A DNA stretch of 64,000 nucleotides from Pararhizobium sp. IMCC3301 (lineage in GTDB: Bacteria; Pseudomonadota; Alphaproteobacteria; Rhizobiales; GCA-2746425). Positions 37,141-46,447 of the stretch are shown here, in pieces. Each line of letters begins with the position of its first letter. The stretch's first letter is position 1. A program made the translations under genes and the position numbers. Where the stretch lies: positions 4,059,001 through 4,123,000 of the forward strand of contig NZ_CP132336.1 in assembly GCF_030758315.1 (NCBI RefSeq). Direction: 5' to 3'. Below the pieces are notes generated by a model. That model saw nothing but the letters and a program-made list of their open reading frames with translations, did not search any database and was not told the origin of the DNA.

Positions 37141-38643
37141 ATGTCTCTTGGAACACCTACCGGACAACTGAAAATCAGCAAGCATCGCGGCAATGCGCTG
37201 CGCGCTGGCGTCGCAGCCTTGGGAATATCGGGTATCGTGGCAGCGGGCGGCTATTTCACCGGCACTTCGCCGGTTCTCGCCGCGCCTGTGCGCGTCGAGT
37301 CAGCCTCTCCGCTTAACTTTGCTGATGTCGTTGAACAGGTTCAGCCTGCGGTTGTCAGTGTTAAAGTGCGCGGCAAACTGCAGACAGTTGCAGCGCCTGC
37401 TGAACATGACATGCCCCGCGAGTTCCGTGATCTGCCCGAAGGGCATCCCATGCGGCGCTTCTTTGAACGCCGGTTTGGCGATCAGGGCAATGAGCGTGCA
37501 GCCCCCCGGCGTGCCGAATCCCAGGGATCGGGCTTCTTCATATCCGAAGACGGCCTGCTGGTGACCAATGAACATGTGGTCAATGGTGCCGAAGAATTTA
37601 CCATCGTCCTCGACGACGGCACTGAATTTTCAGCGAAACTGATTGGCGCCGACAAACGCACCGATCTGGCTCTGTTGAAAGTCGATGCAGACCGCGAGTT
37701 CAAATATGTGAGCTTTGCCGAACAGCCGTCCCGCGTTGGTGAATGGGTCGTGGCTGTTGGCAATCCCTTCGGCTTGGGCGGCACGGTCACCGCCGGGATC
37801 GTTTCGGCAAATGGTCGCGACATCGGGGCTGGTCCATATGATGATTTCATCCAGATTGACGCCCCGGTTAATCGCGGCAATTCAGGCGGACCGGCCTTCA
37901 ACATGCGCGGCGAAGTGATCGGCGTAAATGCTGCGATCTTCTCGCCCTCCGGCGGCAATGTCGGGATTGCATTCGCAATTCCCGCATCGACTGCCAAAGT
38001 GGTGATCGCCGACCTGCAGGACGATGGAGCCGTCGAGCGCGGCTGGCTTGGTGTGCAGATCCAGCCTGTTAGCGATGAAATCGCCGAAAGTCTCGGTCTT
38101 GAACTGGCCGAAGGTGCACTCGTCACTCAGCCGCAGGATAACAGTCCTGCCGGGAAAGCCGGTATTCGCGCCGGTGATACCATTCTCGCTGTGGACGGCA
38201 CGCGGATTGAAGGCCCGAAAGAGCTGGCCCGGCTGATCGCCTCTTATGCCCCGGACGCAAAGGCGTCGCTGACGATCTGGCGCAACGGCAAAGAGCAGGA
38301 CATCAGTGTCACGCTCGGCAGTCTGAATGAACTGGACCGCCGCGCTGGTGCGGAGCCCGGCTCAATGGTCAAACCGGCTTCAGCCGCAACTTTGGGCCTG
38401 ACCCTTGAGAGTGCCGAAAATGGTGTGGTGATTTCCGAAGTGGACGCCGACAGCCCGGCGGCAGAAAAAGGTCTCGTCCGTGGTGATGTAATTCTGAATG
38501 TTGATGGCGAGCCCGTTACCAGCGTCGAGGATGTGACGTCCAAGGTTGAAATGGTCAAGAAAGATGGCCGCAAGGCTGTACTCATGCAGGTTCAGAGTGA
38601 ACGGGGTGTCCGCTTCGTCGCGGTGCCTTTCGCCAAAGCCTGA
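37141..38643 (+). CDS. degP: Periplasmic serine protease DegP/HtrA (Do family)
   Basis: Periplasmic protease and chaperone of 500 residues for misfolded envelope proteins. An N-terminal export signal (about 18-48) is followed by the trypsin-like domain with the triad H145 (TNEHVV), D175 (RTDLALL) and S248 (RGNSGGP). Two PDZ domains lie at about 290-385 and 405-497. GATGAGGAG lies 11 bases before the start. It precedes a regulator-kinase pair, consistent with an envelope-stress unit. Confidence 0.95.
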   Translation: MSLGTPTGQLKISKHRGNALRAGVAALGISGIVAAGGYFTGTSPVLAAPVRVESASPLNFADVVEQVQPAVVSVKVRGKLQTVAAPAEHDMPREFRDLPEGHPMRRFFERRFGDQGNERAAPRRAESQGSGFFISEDGLLVTNEHVVNGAEEFTIVLDDGTEFSAKLIGADKRTDLALLKVDADREFKYVSFAEQPSRVGEWVVAVGNPFGLGGTVTAGIVSANGRDIGAGPYDDFIQIDAPVNRGNSGGPAFNMRGEVIGVNAAIFSPSGGNVGIAFAIPASTAKVVIADLQDDGAVERGWLGVQIQPVSDEIAESLGLELAEGALVTQPQDNSPAGKAGIRAGDTILAVDGTRIEGPKELARLIASYAPDAKASLTIWRNGKEQDISVTLGSLNELDRRAGAEPGSMVKPASAATLGLTLESAENGVVISEVDADSPAAEKGLVRGDVILNVDGEPVTSVEDVTSKVEMVKKDGRKAVLMQVQSERGVRFVAVPFAKA

Positions 38644-38655
38644 TCCTGTCTCGAA

Positions 38656-38685
38656 ATAGGGTGACCGTCCCCTCAGTCACCCTAT
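38656..38685 (+). terminator. Hairpin after degP
   Basis: Perfect 10-bp stem ATAGGGTGAC / GTCACCCTAT with a 10-base loop, 12 bases after the degP stop. No T-run follows directly. A second imperfect hairpin (AAAGACAA / TTGTCTTT, 38695-38727) follows and ends in TCTTTT. Together they could stop degP transcription before the regulator gene. Confidence 0.55.
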
Positions 38686-38872
38686 GCGACGGTGAAAGAC
38701 AAAAATCGTGTCGCCCCGATTGTCTTTTGCCTATTGGTGGCGGGGCGCTTAAATGCCCCGTCGCCAAGCCTTTCCCGCAGCTTCTTTTTTCTAGAAACAG
38801 CTATGCAGCCGCTTGGTAACCCAAACAGGATGCGCTACCGTCCCTGAAGTCCATAAGAAGCTTGAAGCACAT

Positions 38873-39553
38873 ATGAAAATTCTCATCATTGAAGACGATC
38901 AGGAAGCAGCCCGGTATTTGGTGAAAGCCCTCACCGAAGCCGGCCATGTTGCCGATCATGCGGCCGATGGGGATACAGGGGCCCACAAGGCCCTGGTCTA
39001 TGATTACGATGTACTGATTGTTGATCGCATGCTGCCCAAACGTGACGGGCTTTCGATCATCGAAGACCTTCGAGAACGGGACAAACAGACACCGGTGATG
39101 ATATTGTCGGCTCTGGGACAAGTCGATGACCGGGTCAAGGGGTTGCGCGCGGGCGGTGATGACTATCTGCCAAAACCTTTTGCTTTTTCCGAACTCCTCG
39201 CCCGTGTTGAGGTTCTTGCAAGACGCCGCAAACCGGAAGATGTCGAGACCATCTATACAGTCGGGGATCTGGAACTCGATCGGCTGTCACATACGGTTGT
39301 GCGTGCTGGCCAGAACATCACGCTGCAACCGCGAGAATTCAGGCTGCTGGAATATCTCATGCGCCATGCGGGCCATGTTGTAACCCGAACCATGCTGCTG
39401 GAAAATGTCTGGGATTATCACTTTGATCCGCAGACCAATGTCATTGATGTGCATATGTCCCGATTACGCGGTAAGGTTGACAAGGAATTCGACAAACCGC
39501 TGCTGCACACTGTCCGCGGCGCAGGATATGTAATTCGTGACGACGATCGGTAA
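38873..39553 (+). CDS. OmpR-family response regulator
   Basis: Regulator of 226 residues from the ATG at 38873 (MKILIIEDD); the longer frame to 38813 starts with TTG and adds non-homologous sequence. Receiver residues are E7/D8/D9, D51 (LIVDRMLP) and K101 (PKPF). The winged-helix domain follows (LQPREFRLLEYLMRHAGHVV, NVIDVHMSRLRGKV). It overlaps the kinase gene by 17 bases. It follows degP, so periplasmic protein stress is a likely input, but target genes are unknown. Confidence 0.92.
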   Translation: MKILIIEDDQEAARYLVKALTEAGHVADHAADGDTGAHKALVYDYDVLIVDRMLPKRDGLSIIEDLRERDKQTPVMILSALGQVDDRVKGLRAGGDDYLPKPFAFSELLARVEVLARRRKPEDVETIYTVGDLELDRLSHTVVRAGQNITLQPREFRLLEYLMRHAGHVVTRTMLLENVWDYHFDPQTNVIDVHMSRLRGKVDKEFDKPLLHTVRGAGYVIRDDDR

Positions 39554-41027
39554 GTTCTTTCGCACCACAGCAATCAAATTATCGCTTATCTATCTGGCGG
39601 TATTTGCCGGGTTCGCGGTTTTTCTCGTTGTCTATCTCAATACCAATACATCGGCTTTGTTGACCCGCCAGCTGAATGAGACCATCAACGCCGAGATCAA
39701 GGGCCTTGCAGAACAATACGGCCAACGCGGTCTGCCTGGCCTTGTCACACTGGTGGAACGCCGCTCAAGGCAACCCGGCGCCAATTTGTATCTGCTGGTC
39801 AACAATAGCGGCAATGTGCTGGCCGGCAACATTGCACGGATTTCGCCCTCATTATTTGAAAATGTCGATTCTGAACCCCGCGAGATACGCTACCGCCTGA
39901 TCGAGGAAGGCGGAGTTGCGGCCGGTCATACCGCCGTGGTCCGGGTGTTTGAATTGCGCGGCGGCTACAAAATCCTCGTTGGCCGCGACGTCGGAGAACG
40001 CAAGGCCCTTCAGGAGATTGCACGTCAGACCTTTATCATTGCCGGCGGCATGCTGGTGGTGCTGGGCCTGATCTCGTGGGTGTTCGTCTCCAGCCGCGTG
40101 CTGAAGCGCATTGATGCGGTATCCAGCACGACCCAAAGCATCATTTCCGGCAATTTGTCGCGGCGTCTGCAAGTCACTGGCAGTGGCGACGAGTTCGACC
40201 GGCTCGCGGTCAGTCTCAACGCCATGCTCGGCCGCATCGAGGAACTGATGCATGGTCTGAAAGAAGTGTCCGACAATATTGCCCATGATCTGAAAACGCC
40301 GCTGACACGGTTGCGCAGCCGTGTGGAATCCGCGCTGGCGGAGGATGGAAACGACGGTGCCTATCGTGACGCGCTGGAAATGACCATTGATGAAGCCGAC
40401 CAGCTGATCAAGACATTCAATGCGTTGCTGTTGATCGCCCGCGTCGAGGCGAGGGCGCCCGGAGAGGTCATGTCAAATCTCAACCTGTCGCAGATCGTCG
40501 GCGATGTCGCTGAATTGTATGAGCCGCTGGTCGAAGAGCAGGGCATGACGTTTGATATCGACACGCCTGAAAGTGCACCGGTCTTTGGCAATCGTGAGCT
40601 GATCAGCCAGGCGTTGGCGAATCTTTTGGACAATGCCCTTAAATATGCACCCTCACCTGATGAGGGCGGTGATGGCCCTGACCCGAAAATCACAATCTCT
40701 GTGGCTAGGAATGACGACGAAACCGTGCTGACTGTCGCAGATAATGGTCCGGGAATTGATGAAGAAGCCCGCACCAGAGTGCTGCAGCGCTTTACCCGGC
40801 TGGACGGCAGCCGATCACAGCCGGGCTCAGGGCTGGGCCTCAGTCTGGTATCCGCTGTCGCCGGGCTGCATAACGCAAAGATCGACTTGCAACATACACA
40901 CCCTTCATCCGAAGATGCTGTCGGGAATCCTCCCGGCCGGGGATTGAGCGTATCGCTGTATTTTCCCGGCTGCCAAGAAATGAAGGGCGATGTCGTTGAT
41001 CTGGCAGGTGCTAAGCAAGCAGCATAA
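39537..41027 (+). CDS. HAMP-domain sensor histidine kinase
   Basis: Inner-membrane kinase of 496 residues, partner of the preceding regulator. Membrane segments at about 13-35 and 160-182 enclose a periplasmic sensor of about 125 residues; a HAMP domain follows. The phosphorylated histidine lies in NIAHDLKTPLTRL, and ATP-site motifs are NLLDNALKYA, DNGPGI and GSGLGLSLV. The GTG start overlaps the regulator; the 3' end overlaps the start of glnE by 38 bases. Confidence 0.93.
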   Translation: MTTIGKFFRTTAIKLSLIYLAVFAGFAVFLVVYLNTNTSALLTRQLNETINAEIKGLAEQYGQRGLPGLVTLVERRSRQPGANLYLLVNNSGNVLAGNIARISPSLFENVDSEPREIRYRLIEEGGVAAGHTAVVRVFELRGGYKILVGRDVGERKALQEIARQTFIIAGGMLVVLGLISWVFVSSRVLKRIDAVSSTTQSIISGNLSRRLQVTGSGDEFDRLAVSLNAMLGRIEELMHGLKEVSDNIAHDLKTPLTRLRSRVESALAEDGNDGAYRDALEMTIDEADQLIKTFNALLLIARVEARAPGEVMSNLNLSQIVGDVAELYEPLVEEQGMTFDIDTPESAPVFGNRELISQALANLLDNALKYAPSPDEGGDGPDPKITISVARNDDETVLTVADNGPGIDEEARTRVLQRFTRLDGSRSQPGSGLGLSLVSAVAGLHNAKIDLQHTHPSSEDAVGNPPGRGLSVSLYFPGCQEMKGDVVDLAGAKQAA

Positions 41028-43917
41028 CACTCTGGCAGACGCCATGTTACCACTTGCTGCCGAGGCATCTGCCGATGCAGCTTGCCCGGTTGATTTTGCC
41101 GATCGGTCCACGGACTTCCCGCAGCCGCTCAGAGAGTTTCTCCAGCAGGTCGCAGTTCACGCGCCCCACCTTCGGCACCTGATGCAACAGGATGAGGAGC
41201 GGCTTCAGAATCTGTGCAACAGCGGCTTCGACGCTTTTCTGGAAAGCGCCACGCAACGTCTTCATGCCAGCTTGTCCGATGCCTTGGATGATGCTGAAGC
41301 GATGAGTTCTCTGCGCCACTACAAACAGAACACTGCATTGTGCATTGCGCTCTGGGATATTGCCGATGCCGTGGCGCAAAGTGCTATTTTGGCAGCCCTG
41401 TCCCAGGCTGCTGAACTCTCGGTGGAGGCCGGGCTGCGCTATCTTGTCGGCCGCGAAATTGAATCCGGCAAATGCGTTTATGACTTGCCCGAAAATGGTC
41501 TTGACGGGCTCGGCTTTGTTCTGCTTGGCATGGGCAAGCTGGGCGGCTGGGAGCTGAACTACTCCAGTGATATCGACCTCATAGCCTTGTATGACCGCAA
41601 TGCCGCTGTTCTGTCGGAAGGACAGGAGCCATCTGTTTTCTGGGTGCGGTTGGTCAAGCGCCTTGTGCGGCTGCTGCAGGAGCGCACCGGTGACGGCTAT
41701 GTCTACAGAATGGATCTGCGACTGCGTCCGGACCCAGGTTCCACACCGCTGGCTGTCTCTGTCGCCGGTGCTTTGCAATATTACGAGGGAACCGGGCAGA
41801 ACTGGGAACGCGCGGCGCTGATCAAAGCGCGGCCGATCGCTGGTGACAAACCGGTCGGCGATGAATTCCTCGTCGATGTCAGCCCGTTCATCTGGCGGAA
41901 ATATCTCGATTACGCGGCCATCGAAGACATTCAGGCGATCAAGCGGCAGATCCATGCCCATAAGGGGTTTGGCAAAATTTGCAGTGCTGGTCACAACATC
42001 AAGCTCGGGCGCGGCGGAATACGGGAAATCGAGTTTTTCGTCCAGACCCAGCAATTGATTGCCGGCGGGCGCAATCCGGAATTGCGCCACCGCATGACGC
42101 TGAGTGGATTAACCAGACTGCAGCAGATCGGCTGGGTTGAAGCGGAGGTTTGCCGCGATATGTCGGAAGCCTATGACTATCTGCGCCGTGTCGAAAACCG
42201 CATTCAGATGATGGACGACGAACAGACTCACATCGTGCCGTCTGATCCGGACAAGCGCAGATCGCTGGCAATCCTGGCCGGGGCAACCGATCTCGCCGAT
42301 TTTGACACGGATCTGATTGCCACCTTCACCCGGGTTCAGCAGCATTATGCCCGTCTGTTTGAAGAAGAGAATGTATTGGCGCCGGCCGCCGGTAATCTTG
42401 TGTTCACCGGCGATGAGGATGATCCGGGCACGCTGGAAACCCTGTCCGACATGGGATTTGAGAATCCCTCCAATGCCATTTCCATCATCCGCGGCTGGCA
42501 CTATGGACGCATTCCGGCGACCCGGTCACAACATGCCCGCAGGGTGCTCACCGGACTGATGCCGACCTTGCTGAAACAGGTTTCAGAGAGCGGCCAGCCC
42601 GATTTGGCCCTGTCCGGGTTCGACCGTTTTCTCAGTGGTCTTCCCGCCGGACTGCAATTGTTCAGCCTGCTCAAATCCAATCCTGAACTGCTCAGCCTGC
42701 TGTCGCTGATTCTGGGTGCCGCCCCGCGATTGGCGGGCACCATTACCCGGCGGCCTCATGTGTTGGATGCATTGCTGGATCCGGGTTTTTTCGGTGCGGT
42801 TTTTACTGTTGATGATATGACAAACCATCTGGAGCAGACACTGACACAAGCGCGCGGCTTTGAGGACGCTTTGGACCGGGCGCGCATATTTACCCAGGAG
42901 CAGTTATTTCTGATCGGCACACGGGTTCTGACCGGCACGCTCAGCGCCAGTGAAACCGGTCGCGCATATACGGCACTGGCCGAGGCTGTTGTCTGGAAAA
43001 TGCTGCAGGCGACGCTGGACGATTTTGCCTCCAGACACGGCTATGTGGCGGATGCCCGGTTCTGCATCGTTGCCATGGGCAAGCTTGGCAGCAGAGAGAT
43101 GACGGCAACTTCCGACCTTGATCTGATGCTGATTTATGATTTCAAGGACAGCGCACAACAATCTGATGGTGCCAAGCCCCTGGCGGTATCGCAATATTTC
43201 ACGCGCCTGACGCAGCGCCTGATCACCGCCCTGTCCGCGCCTACGGGCGAGGGGCTGCTTTATGAGATAGATATGCGTTTGCGGCCGTCCGGAAATGCCG
43301 GGCCGCTGGCGACGCAGTACCAGACCTTTGTCAATTATCAGAAAGATCAGGCCTGGACCTGGGAGCGCATGGCGCTGACTCGTGCCCGTCCGATTTGCGG
43401 GGACAACGGACTGTGCGGCCTGATGCGCACGACAATCAATGATGCAATCAGCGATCAGGATGCTGATGTGCTTAAATCCGACGCTGCCGACATGCTGGAA
43501 AAAATTCATGATGCCAAGCCGCCTTCTCATATCTGGGATGTGAAAACCGCCGCAGGTGGTGTGGTCGATATCGAATTTATTGCGCAGGTTCTCCAACTGC
43601 AGAATGCCGGCACCTTTCCTGACATTTTGCTGGGAAATACCCGTGCTGCACTCTCCAAGGCGGTAGAACTGGAGCTGATCCCGTCGCTCGACGGTGAATT
43701 GCTGGTGCAGGCACACCGGTTTTACGAGGGGCTGCAACAGCTGATCCGGATGGCGTTTGACGGAGGAGAAAGCCGCACTGACTTTCTGCAGCAGCCCGGC
43801 TTTCTGCCAATTCTGACCCGTTCGTGTGAACTGCCGGACATTGCGCAGATTGAAGCGCAGCTAAAAGCCTATCAGAGTGATGTCGCAGCCGTGGTTAAAG
43901 AATTTTTCGCAGCTTAA
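40990..43917 (+). CDS. glnE: Glutamine synthetase adenylyltransferase/deadenylase GlnE
   Basis: Bifunctional cytosolic enzyme that attaches and removes AMP on glutamine synthetase in response to PII proteins. It carries the two nucleotidyltransferase domains: an N-terminal one with GMGKLGGWELNYSSDIDLI and a C-terminal one with GKLGSREMTATSDLDLMLIYD, each with the DxD pair. About 975 residues, the family length. The ATG at 40990 has AAGGG close upstream; ATG 41044 is an alternative without the overlap with the kinase. Confidence 0.95.
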   Translation: MSLIWQVLSKQHNTLADAMLPLAAEASADAACPVDFADRSTDFPQPLREFLQQVAVHAPHLRHLMQQDEERLQNLCNSGFDAFLESATQRLHASLSDALDDAEAMSSLRHYKQNTALCIALWDIADAVAQSAILAALSQAAELSVEAGLRYLVGREIESGKCVYDLPENGLDGLGFVLLGMGKLGGWELNYSSDIDLIALYDRNAAVLSEGQEPSVFWVRLVKRLVRLLQERTGDGYVYRMDLRLRPDPGSTPLAVSVAGALQYYEGTGQNWERAALIKARPIAGDKPVGDEFLVDVSPFIWRKYLDYAAIEDIQAIKRQIHAHKGFGKICSAGHNIKLGRGGIREIEFFVQTQQLIAGGRNPELRHRMTLSGLTRLQQIGWVEAEVCRDMSEAYDYLRRVENRIQMMDDEQTHIVPSDPDKRRSLAILAGATDLADFDTDLIATFTRVQQHYARLFEEENVLAPAAGNLVFTGDEDDPGTLETLSDMGFENPSNAISIIRGWHYGRIPATRSQHARRVLTGLMPTLLKQVSESGQPDLALSGFDRFLSGLPAGLQLFSLLKSNPELLSLLSLILGAAPRLAGTITRRPHVLDALLDPGFFGAVFTVDDMTNHLEQTLTQARGFEDALDRARIFTQEQLFLIGTRVLTGTLSASETGRAYTALAEAVVWKMLQATLDDFASRHGYVADARFCIVAMGKLGSREMTATSDLDLMLIYDFKDSAQQSDGAKPLAVSQYFTRLTQRLITALSAPTGEGLLYEIDMRLRPSGNAGPLATQYQTFVNYQKDQAWTWERMALTRARPICGDNGLCGLMRTTINDAISDQDADVLKSDAADMLEKIHDAKPPSHIWDVKTAAGGVVDIEFIAQVLQLQNAGTFPDILLGNTRAALSKAVELELIPSLDGELLVQAHRFYEGLQQLIRMAFDGGESRTDFLQQPGFLPILTRSCELPDIAQIEAQLKAYQSDVAAVVKEFFAA

Positions 43918-43936
43918 ATCACCTCAGGTATTTCAC

Positions 43937-43962
43937 ACCAGACAGTGCGGCACTGTCCTGGT
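43937..43962. terminator. Convergent hairpin between glnE and the PAS kinase gene
   Basis: Stem of 11 bp with one bulged C (ACCAG-ACAGTG / CACTGT-C-CTGGT, loop CGG). It fills most of the gap between two convergent genes and touches the kinase stop codon. A short T-rich stretch follows on the plus strand. It is probably a two-way terminator. Confidence 0.5.
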
Positions 43963-46308
43963 TTACTTGTCGTGCAAGTCCTGAACCAGCGGCAGACAGA
44001 CGGTGACAGTGGTGCCGACGCCCTCTTTGGAGGTGATCTGCATATGTCCGCCATGCATGCCCACCAGGCTTTGGGTGATGGCAAGGCCAAGTCCTGAGCC
44101 CTTGTGATCCTTTGTAAACTGGTTCTGCACCTGTTCAAATGGTGTGCCGAGCTTGTTGATGGCATCTTCAGGAATGCCGATGCCGGTATCCCTGATCGAC
44201 AGATAGAGACCGTATTCTCCAATCTTGGGCTTGACTTCGATCGTGCCACCATCGGGGGTGAATTTGACCGCATTGGTCAGCAGGTTGAGCATGATCTGCT
44301 TCATGGCGCGGCGGTCGGCTTCAAAGCTGATCGGGCCCGTCGCGGTAACCAGCAGCTGGAGGTCTTTTGCCATGACTTCCGCACCCATCACCCGCATCGA
44401 CTCGCGGACAATTTCGTTGATCTCGACCGTTTCGAAATTGAGCTGCAGTCGCCCGGCTTCAATCTTCGACATCTGCAGAATATCGTTGATAACGGCCAGC
44501 AGAAAATTGCCGCTTTCGTGGATGTCATCGCAATATTCGAGATATTTCTCAGAACCCAGATTGCCAAAGACGCCGGTGCGCATAATTTCGGAAAACCCGA
44601 TAATCGCATTCAACGGGGTACGCAACTCGTGCGAAATATTTGCCAGAAATTCGGATTTTGCACTGCTGGCCGCTTCGGCATTTTCTTTTTCATAGGCATA
44701 GTTTTCTGCCAGTTCCACCAATTGCTGCGCCTGGATTTCCAGTTTCTGACGGGAATTGCTGAGATCCCGGATCAGGGCAGTCTGGCGCCGTTCATTTTCG
44801 ACCAGCTTCTGCTCGTTCAGTTTCAACTCGGTGATGTCTGTACCGACAGAAACAAAGCCGCCATCCTTGGTGCGCCGTTCGCTGATCTGGAGCCATCGAC
44901 TGTGCGCCAGAGCGGCTTCATAGGTTCGGGCAGCGGTCTGAAACGTATCCCCGTCATGTGGTGTTGGAAGCGTGATCGTGGAAACTATATCCGGGTTGCT
45001 CTTGGCTGCAATTTCATCATAGGAGGTTCCGGATCTCACATCTTCGGGCTTGAGTTTGTGAAGTTGCTGATACTTCGTGTTGCACATGACAAGGCGGTTT
45101 TGATTGTCCCACAGCACAAAGGCTTCCGAGGTAGTCTCAATGGCGTCGCGCAGGCGGATATCAGCCATGCGGGTTTGTTCGGCCAGAAGATGCTGTTCGG
45201 TCACATCGGTGGCAATACCAACCAATTGGCGGTTGCCATTCTGATGGTTCAGAACTTCGCCGCGCAACCGCAGCCAGATCCAGTTGCCATTGGCGTGACG
45301 GACTCTCAGTTGCTGATCGAACTGGGGTTTTCGGGTAACCAGAAGGGTTTCCTGAAGTCTGTGCAGATCAACATCGTCGGGATGAATGAGGCCGTTCAGA
45401 TCGTCCAGAGAGAACAGCAGGTCCCGGTTTTTACCGCGCACCGGATAACCCAGCAATTCACTCATCGAGTTTGACCAGATCATCGAACCCTGGCTCAGAT
45501 CCCAGTCCCACAGGCCGGAACGACCGTGAACGAGAGCGGTTTCCTGGCGCCGGTAGGCGTTGGCATAAATCGCATCGGCTTCGTGAGCTCGGGCCGACTG
45601 GGCGAAAAAACTGTAGACCAGAACCAGTGACAACAGCAGCATGGCGACGAAGATCAGCAGATCCTGCGTCCGTTTTGCGTACCAGTTGCGCAGGGCTGCG
45701 CGATGTGGCTGGATAATTGCCAGAGACATCAGAGGATTATTCAGATGTCGCACCGTTGCCATAACATCTTCGCCATCGGGAGATTTGATGCGCAGCACAC
45801 CGGCTTCTCCCCCCATAACGAGCAATTGTTGATTGTCGCCCAGCAGGGTCGCAATATTGTCCGCCTGCACCGTTGGCGGTTCCAGTGCAGCGCGGCCCAA
45901 TATCTCACCGCGCTGGTCGAGCAGATAGAATCTGCGGCCGTTACGCAGGGCACCATGCGGCAGCACATTGTTCAGCAGAGCGTTGAAATCGGTTGTGCTC
46001 GGTTTGCTCGCCTGTTTGTCGACACTGGCAGCCGTGGCGATGGCAAGCGACATCAACGTCACTTCCACTTCTTCCATGGACGCCTTGAAGTCCTGGGTAA
46101 GACTGTCGATCCGGATTGTCGCGACAATACCCAACGACAACACCACCATCACAGGCATCAGAATTTTCAGTATAGGGTCAAGTCCTAACAACTTGCGATC
46201 TGCCGGCCGTGCCAGGCTTTTCAAGCTGTTAAAGAGATGTGTTCGCCCTCCGCCGGTCGCAAATGGGCGACCTTCAGCAGGCGCCCTGGCGGTCACCGCC
46301 CGCGCCAT
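43963..46308 (-). CDS. PAS-domain sensor histidine kinase
   Basis: Kinase of 781 residues. Two membrane segments (about 45-65 and 216-236) enclose a periplasmic domain of about 150 residues; then come PAS domains at about 258-375 (GRSGLWDWDLSQGSMIWS) and 390-505 (EAFVLWDNQNRLVMCNTKY), a coiled-coil, HisKA with ANISHELRTPLNAIIGFSEIM, and the ATPase domain with LLTNAVKFTPDGG and GSGLGLAIT. No paired regulator is adjacent, but a degenerate receiver gene lies upstream beyond pepN. Confidence 0.92.
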   Translation of the reverse strand: MARAVTARAPAEGRPFATGGGRTHLFNSLKSLARPADRKLLGLDPILKILMPVMVVLSLGIVATIRIDSLTQDFKASMEEVEVTLMSLAIATAASVDKQASKPSTTDFNALLNNVLPHGALRNGRRFYLLDQRGEILGRAALEPPTVQADNIATLLGDNQQLLVMGGEAGVLRIKSPDGEDVMATVRHLNNPLMSLAIIQPHRAALRNWYAKRTQDLLIFVAMLLLSLVLVYSFFAQSARAHEADAIYANAYRRQETALVHGRSGLWDWDLSQGSMIWSNSMSELLGYPVRGKNRDLLFSLDDLNGLIHPDDVDLHRLQETLLVTRKPQFDQQLRVRHANGNWIWLRLRGEVLNHQNGNRQLVGIATDVTEQHLLAEQTRMADIRLRDAIETTSEAFVLWDNQNRLVMCNTKYQQLHKLKPEDVRSGTSYDEIAAKSNPDIVSTITLPTPHDGDTFQTAARTYEAALAHSRWLQISERRTKDGGFVSVGTDITELKLNEQKLVENERRQTALIRDLSNSRQKLEIQAQQLVELAENYAYEKENAEAASSAKSEFLANISHELRTPLNAIIGFSEIMRTGVFGNLGSEKYLEYCDDIHESGNFLLAVINDILQMSKIEAGRLQLNFETVEINEIVRESMRVMGAEVMAKDLQLLVTATGPISFEADRRAMKQIMLNLLTNAVKFTPDGGTIEVKPKIGEYGLYLSIRDTGIGIPEDAINKLGTPFEQVQNQFTKDHKGSGLGLAITQSLVGMHGGHMQITSKEGVGTTVTVCLPLVQDLHDK

Positions 46309-46447
46309 AGAATCCCTCGAATTTCAGTTAATTTCGGCCACTCAACCCTGCCGAATCACTTTCATTTGAATCGATGCGAATCAGCATGTCTAGAGTCAAA
46401 ATAAAAAAAATGGTTAACGCGGAATCATGGTTCAAATGGCGTTGCGC

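Noticed and set aside
44104-45474. Long plus-strand open frame (456 codons) across the PAS kinase gene
   Set aside because: It is the antisense shadow of a kinase with clear HisKA and PAS motifs; it has no family features and odd residue composition.
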